Assembly: GCA_022266195.1 (NCBI GenBank)
Contig: WHVY01000004.1
Coordinates: 8,449,501-8,513,500 of the forward strand
Source: Tetranychus cinnabarinus
Taxonomy: Eukaryota; Arthropoda; Arachnida; Trombidiformes; Tetranychidae
Reading direction: 5' to 3'
Length of the DNA stretch: 64,000 nucleotides
Part shown: piece by piece, positions 1 through 10,426 of the stretch
How positions within the stretch are numbered: position 1 is the stretch's first letter
How the letters are laid out: every line of letters begins with the position of its first letter
Notes under the pieces: generated by a model
What the model saw: the letters and a program-made list of their open reading frames with translations, nothing else
Told to the model about the DNA's origin: nothing
Database searches by the model: none
Made by a program: the position numbers and the translations under genes

Positions 1-316
1 TCTTTTCTTTCTCAATATCTCCTTCTCTCTCTCGTTTTCTACATCCTTATAAATCTCCCACTGACCATCACCATTGGTACACTTATCTTCATTTTGGTTC
101 TTCTTTCTGTTATCGTCATCATCTTCACTGTCAGCTCATAAAACCACACCACCATCCCCACCTTCGCAACTTCCACCTCAAATCATCATCGCATCATCAT
201 TACCTTCCGCTGGCCAGAAGTTTGAGATACTACACAAACATTCAACTTAAAAATAACTCAGACCTGATAAGACCTATCGTAGAAACGACTGTCATATATC
301 TCAATCAACCTGGAGG
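1..316 (+). promoter_or_regulatory. Leader / promoter-proximal region of the Nova gene
   Basis: This stretch directly precedes the Nova start codon. It opens with a pyrimidine-rich tract and has a TATAAA at 48-53 that could be a core promoter element. Between about 61 and 210 it is crowded with YCAY tetramers (TCAT, TCAC, CCAT, CCAC; about fifteen by eye), which is the RNA motif bound by Nova KH domains. No ATG was seen before position 317. The TATA call and any autoregulatory role are inference. Confidence 0.4.
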
Positions 317-2110
317 ATGTTCAACAACTCTTCCTCGTCTAGTGTCGTCGGTAATGAGACCTGTTACCATTTCAAGATATTGGTGCCAGCGGTTGCTGCC
401 GGAGCCATTATTGGTAAAGGAGGAGAGACAATAGCTCAATTACAGAAGGATGCTGGTGCTCGAGTTAAAATGTCTAAAGCAAATGACTTTTATCCCGGTA
501 CCTCTGAACGTGTTTGCCTAATATCTGGCAGTGTTGACGGCATCCTTCGTATACACGAGTTTATCATGGAAAAAATTAAAGAAAAGCCTGACCCTAATGC
601 GAAAATGGCGATCGACTTCGACCACAAACAACCAGCCGAAAGGGAAAAACAGGTCAAAATATTGGTTCCTAACAGTACAGCGGGTATGATCATAGGAAAG
701 GGTGGAACATTTATTAAGCAAATTAAAGAAGAAAGTGGAGCATATGTACAAATATCACAGAAATCACGGGATCACGCACTGGCAGAAAGATGTATCACAG
801 TTATCGGGGAACCAGATAACAATAAAAAAGCATGTGCAATGATTATATCGAAAATAGTCGAAGATCCACAAAGTGGAAGTTGTCTAACTGTAAGTTATGC
901 TGATGCTACAGGACCAGTTGCTAATTTCAATCCAACTGGGTCGCCGTATGCCAACATCGGAACATCAAGTGGTCAATCAAATGTCACCAATAGTAATCCA
1001 TCTTATAGTTCAAATGGTTCTCTTAATAGTTTAAGTCCTACGTTAGCGAACAGTTTCAACAGTCCACAAGGAGCCGGTACACCCGGAGGCATGCTTCAGT
1101 TTGGTGGAGTTGGTCTCGGACCAACCATACCTCAAGCAAACTCCGCTCAAATGATTGAAAGTATCAAAGCCATGCTTCGTGTATCTGGATATTCAGAAGA
1201 AGCAGTTTCCGAGATATCATCAGCCATGAACACCCTTGCCAATTACGGCATGCTTGGTCTAGGACTGGGTTTGGGTGGAATGTTTAACAACATTAATGGT
1301 GCACCGATGATAAGTTCACTTGGAATGGGTATGGCAACATCAACCCCTGTCCCAAATAACTGTGGCCTAGCAATGGGTACAGTTGGAGGTGGGGGGAATG
1401 CGCCAATGTTCACATCACAAGGAACTGGAGTTCCTGGCTTAGATACATGTAACAATGTAGCCGCAAACTCTTCGGCAGTTGCTGCCGCCGCTGCAGCAGC
1501 AGCAGCAGCTAACGCCGGTGGAAATGGATTATTCGGTTCAGTTGGTAACACAGCAACCGGAATATCAGGTTTAAGCATGAATCACAGTGGCTTCGGATCA
1601 CCTACTGGAACCCGTGGTGGAGGGGGAGGAGGTGGTCCTGATCGATTAACCATGCCTGACGGACCAGTTTACGATCCATTTCGTCGATCATCTCCATCCA
1701 TAGGATCTCCTGGAGCAGCATCATCAGGAGGTCCTCAATTAAATGTTAACAACAATTCATTTGGACTGGGTACTGTACTCAATAGCCCAACTTCTTTACG
1801 TAAAAGTCCGACACCAACCGACGGCCAAGATGCGCAAAAAATTGAAGTTGAAATTGGGGATAATATAGTGGGAGCTATACTTGGACACGGTGGTAAATCT
1901 CTGGTTGAAATTCAACGCATTAGTGGAGCAAATATTCAAATATCTAAAAAAGGTATATTTGTTCCTGGAACACGAAATCGAATCGTTACCATCACTGGAA
2001 CGCCTCATTCTGTGAACACAGCACAGTACCTTATAGAGCAACAGATCAACGAAGAAGAAGCAAAAAGGGCTCGACAAAATTCAACCACGTTGAGTAGTGT
2101 TCTCTGTTAA
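317..2110 (+). CDS. Nova/pasilla KH-domain RNA-binding splicing regulator, single exon
   Basis: The 597-residue ORF is a Nova/pasilla family protein, a nuclear regulator of alternative splicing that binds YCAY clusters. Three KH domains are visible: KH1 at about 17-85 with GKGG near 33-36, KH2 at about 111-181 with GKGG near 126, and KH3 at about 508-580 with the variant GHGG near 523. After KH2 comes the family hallmark EDPQSGSC...TGPVAN..PTGSPYA. The linker (about 200-500) is rich in Gly, Asn and Ser and holds a run of ten Ala and a Gly run, as in other Nova proteins. The ATG at 317 is the first one and sits only about 17 residues before KH1, so a further 5' coding exon is possible but not needed. 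No intron interrupts the three KH domains, which is unusual because vertebrate and insect homologues are multi-exon. Family assignment is near certain; whether this is the parental gene or a retrocopy is open. Confidence 0.95.
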   Translation: MFNNSSSSSVVGNETCYHFKILVPAVAAGAIIGKGGETIAQLQKDAGARVKMSKANDFYPGTSERVCLISGSVDGILRIHEFIMEKIKEKPDPNAKMAIDFDHKQPAEREKQVKILVPNSTAGMIIGKGGTFIKQIKEESGAYVQISQKSRDHALAERCITVIGEPDNNKKACAMIISKIVEDPQSGSCLTVSYADATGPVANFNPTGSPYANIGTSSGQSNVTNSNPSYSSNGSLNSLSPTLANSFNSPQGAGTPGGMLQFGGVGLGPTIPQANSAQMIESIKAMLRVSGYSEEAVSEISSAMNTLANYGMLGLGLGLGGMFNNINGAPMISSLGMGMATSTPVPNNCGLAMGTVGGGGNAPMFTSQGTGVPGLDTCNNVAANSSAVAAAAAAAAAANAGGNGLFGSVGNTATGISGLSMNHSGFGSPTGTRGGGGGGGPDRLTMPDGPVYDPFRRSSPSIGSPGAASSGGPQLNVNNNSFGLGTVLNSPTSLRKSPTPTDGQDAQKIEVEIGDNIVGAILGHGGKSLVEIQRISGANIQISKKGIFVPGTRNRIVTITGTPHSVNTAQYLIEQQINEEEAKRARQNSTTLSSVLC

Positions 2111-2990
2111 AATCAAATTCATTGATTCTCTATTCTATTTCTTTCTTTCTTTTTTCATTTTCTTTCTTTCTCTTCTCTTTTTTCTCAAACCAAATCCCCC
2201 ACGCATGTAACAACCGTACATACATATACAACCAACACAACACACCACAACTTTTTTCAATCAACACCCAAAAATTAACTTAATATGTCAACGGCAACAA
2301 CGACAGCAAAAAAAGCCTTTGTTCATTGACTCATCATCCTTCCACATTTTTCTCTTACACACCGCATGAAAAAACGCGATACTCGCGAACACTTATGGAA
2401 ACAAAATCAAATTTAAGCATGCATGACGCTGTTGTTAAAATTGTTTCTTTTTTCATAACATCATTCAATTAAGTTAATCTAGATGCGTCTGAAACCCGTG
2501 TGAGATATTTTTTATATTATATAAACATATTCATAAAAAATACACCTCATTGCAAATAGTCAGGGTAACTAAGAAAATAACAGTAATTCATTTCATCCAA
2601 CAGCACAACATACACTCAACAAAACCTCGCCCCATAATCATTGATAAAAAAAATATTTACTGTTAATATATTAGACCCAACCTTTTTCGTCAACTAAATT
2701 GTTCGTATCATCATCAGTCAATCTTCATCTTCGTTCATAGAAGACCTAATCCATTTAAAAAATCACAATCAGTTGTTAAATTAGGATCAATTTTCTTTCA
2801 TCTCAATAAATTACATCTGCATCGTAGGTGACGTTGTCAGACTTATTTATACACCAAAAAAAATCGTTCAATAAATTGAATTGAGAACGCGATTTATTAA
2901 TGTTTTGTAAAAAAATCATTTTTTTGAACAGCTAGTAATAACCAGTTGATATCGAATGGGATAATCAATCAGGAATCAAAAATTACAAGA
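2111..2990 (+). other. 3' UTR region of the Nova gene
   Basis: No coding potential was seen here. AATAAA signals for the + strand lie at 2805-2810 and 2870-2875, so a 3' UTR of roughly 700-780 bases is plausible. It is AT-rich with several CA-rich stretches and ends against the convergent NPRL2 gene. Confidence 0.45.
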
Positions 2991-2996
2991 TTTATT
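2991..2996 (-). terminator. Poly(A) signal of NPRL2
   Basis: TTTATT on + reads AATAAA on -, 16 bases beyond the NPRL2 stop codon, implying a very short 3' UTR and tight convergence with the Nova gene. Confidence 0.5.
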
Positions 2997-3011
2997 GAGC
3001 AATGGGAGTCA

Positions 3012-4508
3012 TTATTTCCAACAAACTACAGCTGATGGGTGCTTTTCTACCTTTTCTTCCAGCTCGGCGTGGCTTTTACTCATTTCCGTGCAAATTTTGT
3101 CATAGCTATGGTTTCCATCAAAAAACCTATAAACACCGCGTTGATGTGCTATCGATGTTAAGTGGGGAGCATCAACCAGGATTGGATATTTGTTCAATCG
3201 ACGAATAATACCTTTCAAGGAGCCAAAATGTACCAATTTTTTCTCATCAATACCATTTAGACTAGGATTGAATCTGACACAAAGATCTTTGATCGTAACA
3301 CCAGGAGTCATGCTGCAGTAGAGTTGGAAAACTGGCCTAAAGTTGGGTTTGAAGCTTGGAGCTTTGGCAACACATCGAAGACACTCCTCTTGTAATTCAG
3401 TACTTTCGACGAGATTTGATATCTTAGGGGTTGTAACATAAACATTTGAATACTGAAATATGGGGATTAAAGTAATAATTTCATAATAAATCATATTTTG
3501 GATGCAAGCTTTGACCAAGGAAACTTCGACATCAGCCTCACTAGCTATTTTGGCAACATGACGGTAACCATCGATAAATGGGATAACCTAGAAAGAATAA
3601 TGGTTTTCTGTGATTTTTTCTTCTTTTTTATGAGACAATAACTTACTTGTTGAGTTGTCAAATCCCATTCGCTAGGAACAATGGATCCTTCACTTGTTAA
3701 GAATATTGGTACATCATGATCCTCTACAGGATCAGGTTTTGGACGCACTCGAGCAACTTTCAAATAAATGGTGGTTGACTCAGCTGTTGAATGTCATAGA
3801 GAGGGGATTTTGTAAAATTTTAGTGACAATTGAAAGTTGAAAAAAAGTTATAATGATTAAATAAATTTGCCAACTTACTTATCGTGAGCTCACAAGATCT
3901 ATTTGCTGTTAGTTGATCCCTGATTGCGGCCATAATTTTGGGCAGAGTACTTTTAGTTTCTTTATTAGAGATAAATTGACACTCTTTTTCCAAGTTTATC
4001 AGATAATGAGCTAACTTTTTGACAACAGGCTCATATTGTACAGTTCTCATGGCAGAGACACAAACAAAACAAAGGTTGAAGATAAGTCTGTTTCGAGGGA
4101 ATTGAGGGCCATCTAAGCCAACAGGAAATCCAATAACTTTAAGATTATTTGAATTTCTTAAAATACAATAAAATGATTAAAATATTACCAAACAATGGAA
4201 AAGCAACTTACACAGTGATTAATCTTCCTTCCAACTCTTTTTTAGGTATAAGGTAAACATTGAGAGCATTGAATTTATCTTCTGAAACGATGTCTTCAGG
4301 AACCTAAAGAATAGAATGTTGTGATTATTGTTTATCCTAATATCCGCGGTAATAAAAATTCATATTGAACCGAAAAAATAGAATCAAAATACAAATCGTT
4401 GAAGATAATAACCTGAAATGTCAACTTAGGCCCATAGACATGATCAAATTCACAGAAGAAAATACAACAGATTGGCGATTCATTCCTTTCCTTTTGAGAA
4501 TTGGGCAT
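3012..4508 (-). CDS. NPRL2: NPRL2, GATOR1 complex subunit (nitrogen permease regulator-like 2)
   Basis: Five exons join in frame with consensus GT/AG: 4508-4413, 4303-4212, 4156-3879, 3783-3647, 3587-3012, giving 392 residues (vertebrate NPRL2 is about 380). NPRL2 with NPRL3 and DEPDC5 forms GATOR1, the GTPase-activating complex for Rag GTPases that restrains TORC1 when amino acids are scarce, at the lysosome surface. Recognisable blocks are the longin-type start (CCIFFCEFDHVYGPKLTFQV), PEDIVSE, RLIFNLCFVC, YEPVVKKLAHYL, PDPVEDHDVPIF, EWDLTTQQVIPFIDGYRHV, YYEIITLIPIFQYSNVY, FQLYCSMTPG, KLVHFGSLKGIIRRL and the terminal ICxxxxxSHAELEEK...VVCWK. The ATG at 4508 begins MPNSQ; the frame upstream only offers a GTG. 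Introns are 70-110 bases. Its start is head-to-head with the vezatin-like gene. Confidence 0.95.
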
Positions 4509-4962
4509 AATATTGAAAGATGAATAAAATTCTTTCACGATTGTCTGCTTAATTGAACACCGTAAAACAATACAGGATCATAAACAGCAACAGAACGGAG
4601 AATAATTGCTGAAATAATGGGAAAGAGAAGCATCAATGAACAGCAACAGATTCAAGAGAAAGAGAGAAATGGGGAAAGGTTTTGATCAATATGATCAGAA
4701 CGGGATTGGAACTTAATTGCACTTAGGGTAACTAAATAATTGAATTGATTGTTGAGTTGAATACCCGATTCGATAATTGGAATTAGTTGACGGCATAACA
4801 AACGTGGTTAAACTAAATTTAATTTATCCTTACCTTCTAAGGTTTCACTGTTTATGTTTGTTGTTATTCTTTAATCTTGTCTCAATGCTCTCACTCACTC
4901 TCTTTCTGGTTCTGGTTTGTTGATGCTGCTCTTTCTGGTTTCCTTTATCACATGTTGGCCCA
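4509..4962. promoter_or_regulatory. Divergent promoter region between NPRL2 and the vezatin-like gene
   Basis: The two start codons face away from each other across 454 bases that contain no ORF worth calling. It must hold both 5' UTRs and probably a bidirectional promoter; no TATA box is obvious for either side. Weak purine/pyrimidine asymmetry is seen (GA-rich at about 4620-4680, CTCACTCT-rich at about 4890-4910). The promoter role is inferred from geometry. Confidence 0.5.
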
Positions 4963-7081
4963 ATGTCGGCTCAATTTTTTTCTAATTTGTTATTAATTAA
5001 CAAATCAACATTTATCGCCGAAGATATCGCTTTTCTGACGAGTTTCTTTTGTTTACAAAAAGACTTACCCCAGGATAGAATCATCAAGCCTTGGTATGTA
5101 AAAAAATCTCAAAAATATAAACATTTATAGAAGATTCTATTGTTATTGTTTTTATTTTGTTCCAGGGTATGGATCTTGATTTTGTGTTTAGTTATCTCAT
5201 TACTACTTGATTGGATATATCATTTGTCTGGTGTTGCTTATATTTCAACTGTGATTTGTTTGCCTTATATTTTTATAAATTTATATAATCTACTTCGTTT
5301 CAAGTAAGCTAAAGCCTTTAAGTTGCCACCATTTTTTCGTTGATTTTAAATGCTTTCTTTTCTTCCAGGTATTGTGAGATCCGATTGAAAAGTGCTTTTA
5401 ATGGACTGTGTGATTGCCTTAAAGAAACTCACAAATTGCTGAAAAAATTGTTGAATTTGGCGCAGGAATTACAAGTAATCGAGAAAAACTGCTCCATAAC
5501 TGACATCAATAGTTTAAAAGTAGCTAAATCGACTTTCGACATAACAGTTAAGCTATTTAATGTGCTTAGAGAGGAAACCAAGCAGGCATTATCGTTACCA
5601 GCAACCATTGAAGATGTTAATCAAGAAAACAATTATATATCATGTCTGCCAAGCGAGCTATTTGAAGAGCTTTTAGAAGAGGAAAATCCTTCCCCTTATC
5701 AACTGAAGGTATTTAACAAAGATCTAATCATTCAAGTTATACATTGAAACTAATTGCAGTGTTTTCTCACACTTAGAGCCTGATTCAATTGATAAGAATC
5801 CAACAATCAGAATTTCTTCGAAGAATTCTATGTGCTCACGTTTCTGGAACACTTAAAGGTAATTATTTAGTATTTATCTGTCAACAAGCTAAAAATCGGC
5901 AATATACAATATGAATTGCCTTTTGGTCCATAAGAATGGTTTTTAATACATACTTATTTTATTTTTATTTAGAGAAATGTCAGATTTTTCAACGTATTAT
6001 CAATTCATTACAATATTGTAAAAAAGAAATTTCACCTTTATATGCTAAACTTAAATCTATCCACGCTTTTCATCATTCATCACATTATAAACAAGACCAA
6101 ATACCTCCTGTATCACCATTAAACCATACCGCATTGGACCATAGTTATTCCATAAGACAGATTCGCCTTCATCTACGAACCGCTTTGGCCATGTAAGCAT
6201 TTACAAACAAATTGTATGGAACAATTTATAATTGTTTTCTTATTTCAGATTGGAAAATATTGAAGATTTCAATAAAAAACGTGACATTACCGACGATCTT
6301 TCGAGAATAGAGAAAGAGCTTGTTTCTGGAATTGAAAATGTTAAATTGATTTCCAGAAAATTTTTCAAGAAAGGTATGAACTTTGTTTTCAGATACCATT
6401 CCTTGTTCAGTTCGCTTAATATACTCATTTATATTTTTATCTCAGACAATTCGGAATCTACTGAGCCAATCGATTCTCTTCAAGAAAAACGGGAAAAAGA
6501 CGAAACTCCAACTATTATCATCGGAGAAAATTACCAGCCCAAAATAGAGGACCAAGTTTTTGAATTGTTCATAGATGATGATGATTGTTTAGACTTTCAA
6601 TATGAAGATGATATTGAGGTGAGATCTTATTTCAGTTTTGAAAATATTCTAACTTTTAAGCAAAGAAATATTTATCAATTATAATTCTAATTTCTTTACT
6701 ATTTAGGACTCAACAATAGTCCAAGATGATTTTGCAGCAATATCTTCCAATTTGTTCCAAGAACTAAAGACTGCTCTGATTCCCAAAGCTAAAGAAATAC
6801 AAGAAAGGGAAGCCAAAGCCTTAGGAGTGCCCAAAGAAAGCGTGCCTATGCAGCTGAATTTTGAAAATTTCGATCCAAAGCCCAAAAATAACAATTCCGA
6901 AATACCTTTGTCATTAAGGCAGGAGAATCGATTTGCCGATTTACTCTTAAACAACAGTAGCCTGACAACTAATTTAGCTGCACGAGCAGCACAAATTAGT
7001 AAAGATTTGAATCTCAACAGCCTTGAAGAATGTTTCGGTGATACTGATGAAGATAGTTGTGACGATGGTCAAATCGATTGA
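4963..7081 (+). CDS. Vezatin-like membrane protein (myosin-binding/vezatin family)
   Basis: Eight exons join in frame: 4963-5093, 5166-5303, 5369-5708, 5777-5858, 5973-6192, 6249-6373, 6446-6618, 6707-7081, giving 527 residues. Near the N terminus (about residues 45-90, mostly exon 2) is a hydrophobic hairpin of two closely spaced membrane segments, then a long helical region (YCEIRLKSAFNGL..., LIQLIRIQQSEFLRRILC, RQIRLHLRTALAM), acidic stretches, and a conserved tail with FQELKTALIPKAKEIQERE, RQENRFADLL and NLAARAAQISKDLNL. This order, two-TM hairpin plus helical myosin-binding domain, is that of vezatin, an adherens-junction protein that links myosin VIIA to cadherin-catenin complexes in vertebrates. 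Mammalian vezatin is about 780 residues, so this is a short version. The ATG at 4963 is the nearest in-frame start before the first donor; an additional upstream exon cannot be excluded. Exon 4 uses the AG just before 5777: the earlier AG gives a stop. Confidence 0.75.
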
Positions 7082-7192
7082 AGCTTAATCTTCTACCTTA
7101 AAATGATAATTCTAACTGTGATAAAACTAAAAGAGCCAAAAAGCTTCACGAAATGTCTCAAAACAAATTGTGATTTTTGTTAAACAAACTTT

Positions 7193-7201
7193 TTTATTAA
7201 A
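7193..7201. terminator. Overlapping poly(A) signals for the convergent vezatin-like and secreted-protein genes
   Basis: TTTATT at 7193-7198 reads AATAAA on -, and ATTAAA at 7196-7201 is a + strand signal about 115 bases after the vezatin-like stop. The two genes converge in about 220 bases, so the same short segment may serve both ends. A second minus-strand option (TTTATT) lies near 7233. Confidence 0.4.
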
Positions 7202-7301
7202 TCTTTACCGATTTTACAAGCTTTATTCATATTTTATTTTATATTTGTAATACAAATCGACTTTGTAAAGGTGACAGACAAAGAAATTACTCACATTTGA
7301 A

Positions 7302-7718
7302 CTATTTATCGATTCCGATGCCAAGTCTTTGGTTTTCCTGGAACATTTGTTGTAAAAGCAATTTCTCCTCATAACTTGTTAAACCTGAACGGATACAGCA
7401 ATCACACCGTCTGTTGTTTTTACAGTAAACCAAACCTTCTGGCCTTTCAGAAACCGCCTTCATAACACGAAAAGTATCAGTATTACACTCTGTCCGATAA
7501 CACTCATCTTGGTCGTAAACATCACCACTGGGAACATCTTTATTCATATTTATATCACCATGGTCAATATCATAATCATAACTTTTAAAGGATCTCTTTG
7601 AAATAGAGAATCGATCATAAGGATTGAAAGGAGGATTGATTTCATCAATTGCGTGGGATTGGACATACATGAAGTTAATTGTTGTCAACATGACCATCAA
7701 CCACACAGGTTTAACCAT
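7302..7718 (-). CDS. Small secreted six-cysteine protein, unrecognised
   Basis: One uninterrupted 138-residue ORF. Residues 1 to about 23 form a signal peptide (hydrophobic core VWLMVMLTTINFMYV, likely cleavage after SHA). The mature part has a dibasic KR at 41-42, an Asp/Tyr-rich stretch (about 46-69), then six cysteines at 73, 78, 99, 105, 107 and 108 in the pattern C-x4-C-x20-C-x5-C-x-C-C, and a Leu/Gln-rich C-terminal helix. The even cysteine count suggests three disulfides. KR could be a prohormone-convertase site, so a neuropeptide-like or growth-factor-like precursor is possible, but no family is recognised. A good TATA box sits 75 bases upstream, which supports a real, compact, probably strongly regulated gene. 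Confidence 0.65.
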   Translation of the reverse strand: MVKPVWLMVMLTTINFMYVQSHAIDEINPPFNPYDRFSISKRSFKSYDYDIDHGDINMNKDVPSGDVYDQDECYRTECNTDTFRVMKAVSERPEGLVYCKNNRRCDCCIRSGLTSYEEKLLLQQMFQENQRLGIGIDK

Positions 7719-7792
7719 TTTACTGACTCTATCTCAGTTATCAAAGCAATAAACTGAATGTTAAAAGGAACCGTGATTATTATGGTCAACTG

Positions 7793-7800
7793 TTTATATA
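7793..7800 (-). promoter_or_regulatory. TATA box of the six-cysteine secreted-protein gene
   Basis: TTTATATA on + reads TATATAAA on -, 75 bases before the ATG at 7718. Transcription would start near 7768, leaving a 5' UTR of about 50 bases. Confidence 0.55.
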
Positions 7801-9901
7801 CCTTGGCTTTGAAAATCGTAAACCCATATATAAATACTTTATGTGTGTTTAAATGAAAGTACATTTATCTTTCCAAGTCATCATCGCCTCATCAATAAAT
7901 GTACTTGGATGTTTAAATATACGGGTAAATGACAGAAACTAAATGTGTACCTTTACTTGTTTCCTAACGGATTGGTCCCTCATGAATTCAATGCTACCTT
8001 GTCATTTTAAATGAGAAATAGATTTCAAGATGTTTATTAGAATGATTTATTTCAATTCAAGTTTAAGACTTTCTTGTTCTTTTTAAGCTTCTTCTCCATT
8101 ATTTTCCATTCCTAACCTTGCCCAAGAAAATAAGTGATATTTTATCCTTAAATGATCAGGGTTCAGCAGGTTGATACAAATTTATCGATCAAACTGCCAT
8201 TTCAAAGGTTTCACTGTTGTAATATTAAAAGTAATCTGGAAAAGTCGTATTCTAGGCCCATTCCTCTTACCATTACCTGTAACATGGAGTTATATTCACA
8301 TTTTTTCTGATCCAAAGTTTCAAAAGTCATTTCAAGAAGTCGATTATATTGATGATTGCAATACTAATTGGCAAATGAAACTGTTACCCAAAAGCCAACA
8401 TTGAAAACATGCAATCTCGGTAGCCATTAATGGTTTAGTAAATTTGAATAATATCAATCTTTAATGGTGTACATTGATGTCAACAATTGAAGTATCTAAC
8501 GTGAATGTTAAATGTTTCTTGGCCTTGAATTTTTGGGTGCAAAAGTGAGTAAAATGGAAAAGAATAAAGAAGAAAAAGAAAAAGGCAGAATTTTATTGAT
8601 TTATTTTGATAGCGAAAAAGGATGATGATAAAGACTGGGAAAAGAGGAATGCAAAAAGAGTCTGATGTCTTTCAAGTTTTTAGGCCAGAAAAAAAAAGGG
8701 ATAACAAAAAGGCTGAAAATGAAAAGACGATAAAATGTACAGGGAAGTAAAAGACTTATGGTGAAGATAATGGATAATGTTAATGAATCGAGAATATGTT
8801 TGCTCTTGCAATTTTCATATTGGATAACCAATAATAACTAACAATGATAACTTAATTCAACATCATCTGGACTCTTAAAGTGGATTTTAAGTACATATTG
8901 ACTGATAGGTGAGAGCATCAATAGGCTACTAGTTAGGACATTTAAGGAAACTCAGGGAAAGTCAGAATGTTGGAGTGAAAAAGAGTCTGTCAAGAAGAAG
9001 AAAAGGAAGAAAAGAAAGAAGAAGAAGAAGAAGAAGAAGAAAGGAAAAGAGTAAAGTAATTCTGAAGGAGGAGCATAACATGAACAGTTATTTCGTGTAA
9101 CATGGACAAGTGAATGAGTTATGCACACAACATTTAATCATAAAGCTTCTTCTTTTTTTGTTTACCTTTATTTATTTACCTTATATACAAATTAAAGTTT
9201 GCCATTTCCATTATTTTTAAGTTACAAATCAACTGGACAGGATTGGAAGGACAATCAGATGATATAATGTTTCTACTTCACCTTCAATCCTATTGTGCTC
9301 ATCTTCAGCTTTACCTTTCATATGACAACATTGCTCTTTGTGTTCCTTGCTTATCAAATTTAAACCTTTTCTTTCACTATTACCATCCGAGAAAATAATA
9401 ACAACCCTGCTAATTGTAATGATAATCGTTTTCTCATTGAGTGCCTCATTGATTAAGTGCTAACTCAACATTATTATTTCACTAATTTAAGCCATTTTTA
9501 TTTTCCTTTTCAATTTCCATTCCATTCTGGTTTTCATTTTTTAGCTTCTTTCATTGTGCTTTACTCCAACAATAATAACATCAAGTGCTTATCATTTATT
9601 TATTTACGTGATCAATCAACAATCGGAGAAGCTCTTTTACTCCTTAAATTGTCAATTATTAAAAGTCAATTGATTATTGAATATCAAACACCACGGAGCA
9701 TTTGCCATAGAGAGAAACAAAATAAGTGAGTTTGCTACTTGAACCAGGCGACAAATCAGTGAAAACCCAAGTGCTCATTATTGTTCTTGATCAATTATCG
9801 TCTGTTTGCTGGTTTTTTTCATGGTATCCAGTGCCATGTACAACTGGACATTTGATAAGTGTCAAGAAAATTGAGAAAAAAAGCCGGGAAAAAAGGTTTT
9901 A
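7801..9901. other. Intergenic region with a GAA-rich microsatellite
   Basis: No gene is supported. ORFs at 8171-8404, 8601-8831 and 9457-9729 lack domain features and look like chance ORFs in AT-rich DNA. A purine tract at about 8990-9050 contains an uninterrupted GAA run. The 3' end must include the promoter and 5' UTR of the tetraspanin-like gene; no clear core element was found. Confidence 0.5.
8990..9050. repeat. GAA/GAAA microsatellite
   Basis: Imperfect purine-only tract with about seven consecutive GAA units in its centre, in intergenic DNA. Confidence 0.85.
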
Positions 9902-10426
9902 ATGATGGCTGAAAGGAAAAACAAATTTCTTTGTGTCAAGTATTTTTTAATGGCATCCAATGCATTCGGTGTAATGCTGGGCATTTTTGTGGTACTTTTT
10001 GGCCTAGCCTATTCAATGGAAACCTTTCCTGGAGGTTACAAGGGACGAACCTGTGCCATTGCATCAGTAGTATTCATCTTTTTTGCCCTGATTGGCTATT
10101 GTGGAGCTCACCATCAGAAGATTGTTTTCCTATTAATCTATTCAGTTATTATTTTTCTGTTTGTCATTTCAAATGCTCTTATTTGGATTATTGCTCCACA
10201 AGAATCGTTGCTCGATTCCCATTCAAAGACAGTTATTCTGATGGGACTTTTGTTTATTGGCCTCATGTTGGCAGCCATAGTGCTTTCATGGCATCTCAAG
10301 TATTCAACTGATTACGTTGAAGAGGAAGAGTTAAATGAGAAGACAATGATCAACAGACCAGGAACCATAACATTTAATTCAATTCAACGAATAAGAACTC
10401 GAAGTTTCTCTGAACCTTCCTACTAA
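9902..10426 (+). CDS. Tetraspanin-like four-TM membrane protein with a minimal large loop
   Basis: The 174-residue single-exon ORF has four membrane segments: about 15-38, 51-67, 73-97 and 110-131, with cytosolic N and C termini. The TM2-TM3 turn reads ALIGYCGAHHQKIVFLL, close to the tetraspanin consensus G-C-C-G-A plus a short polar turn, and TM1 starts with a CVKYFLM motif like CxKYLLF of that family. The segment between TM3 and TM4, where tetraspanins carry a large extracellular loop with a CCG motif (usually 70 or more residues), is only about 12 residues here and has no cysteine. The C tail is long, charged (VEEEELNEK) and ends in RTRSFSEPSY, a plausible phosphorylated tail. Two ATG codons lie in tandem at 9902. 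It may be a divergent tetraspanin relative or another four-TM family. Confidence 0.65.
   Translation: MMAERKNKFLCVKYFLMASNAFGVMLGIFVVLFGLAYSMETFPGGYKGRTCAIASVVFIFFALIGYCGAHHQKIVFLLIYSVIIFLFVISNALIWIIAPQESLLDSHSKTVILMGLLFIGLMLAAIVLSWHLKYSTDYVEEEELNEKTMINRPGTITFNSIQRIRTRSFSEPSY

Noticed and set aside
1243..1578. Minus-strand Pro/Ala-rich ORF in the Nova gene
   Set aside because: Antisense of the Gly/Ala-rich linker of Nova.
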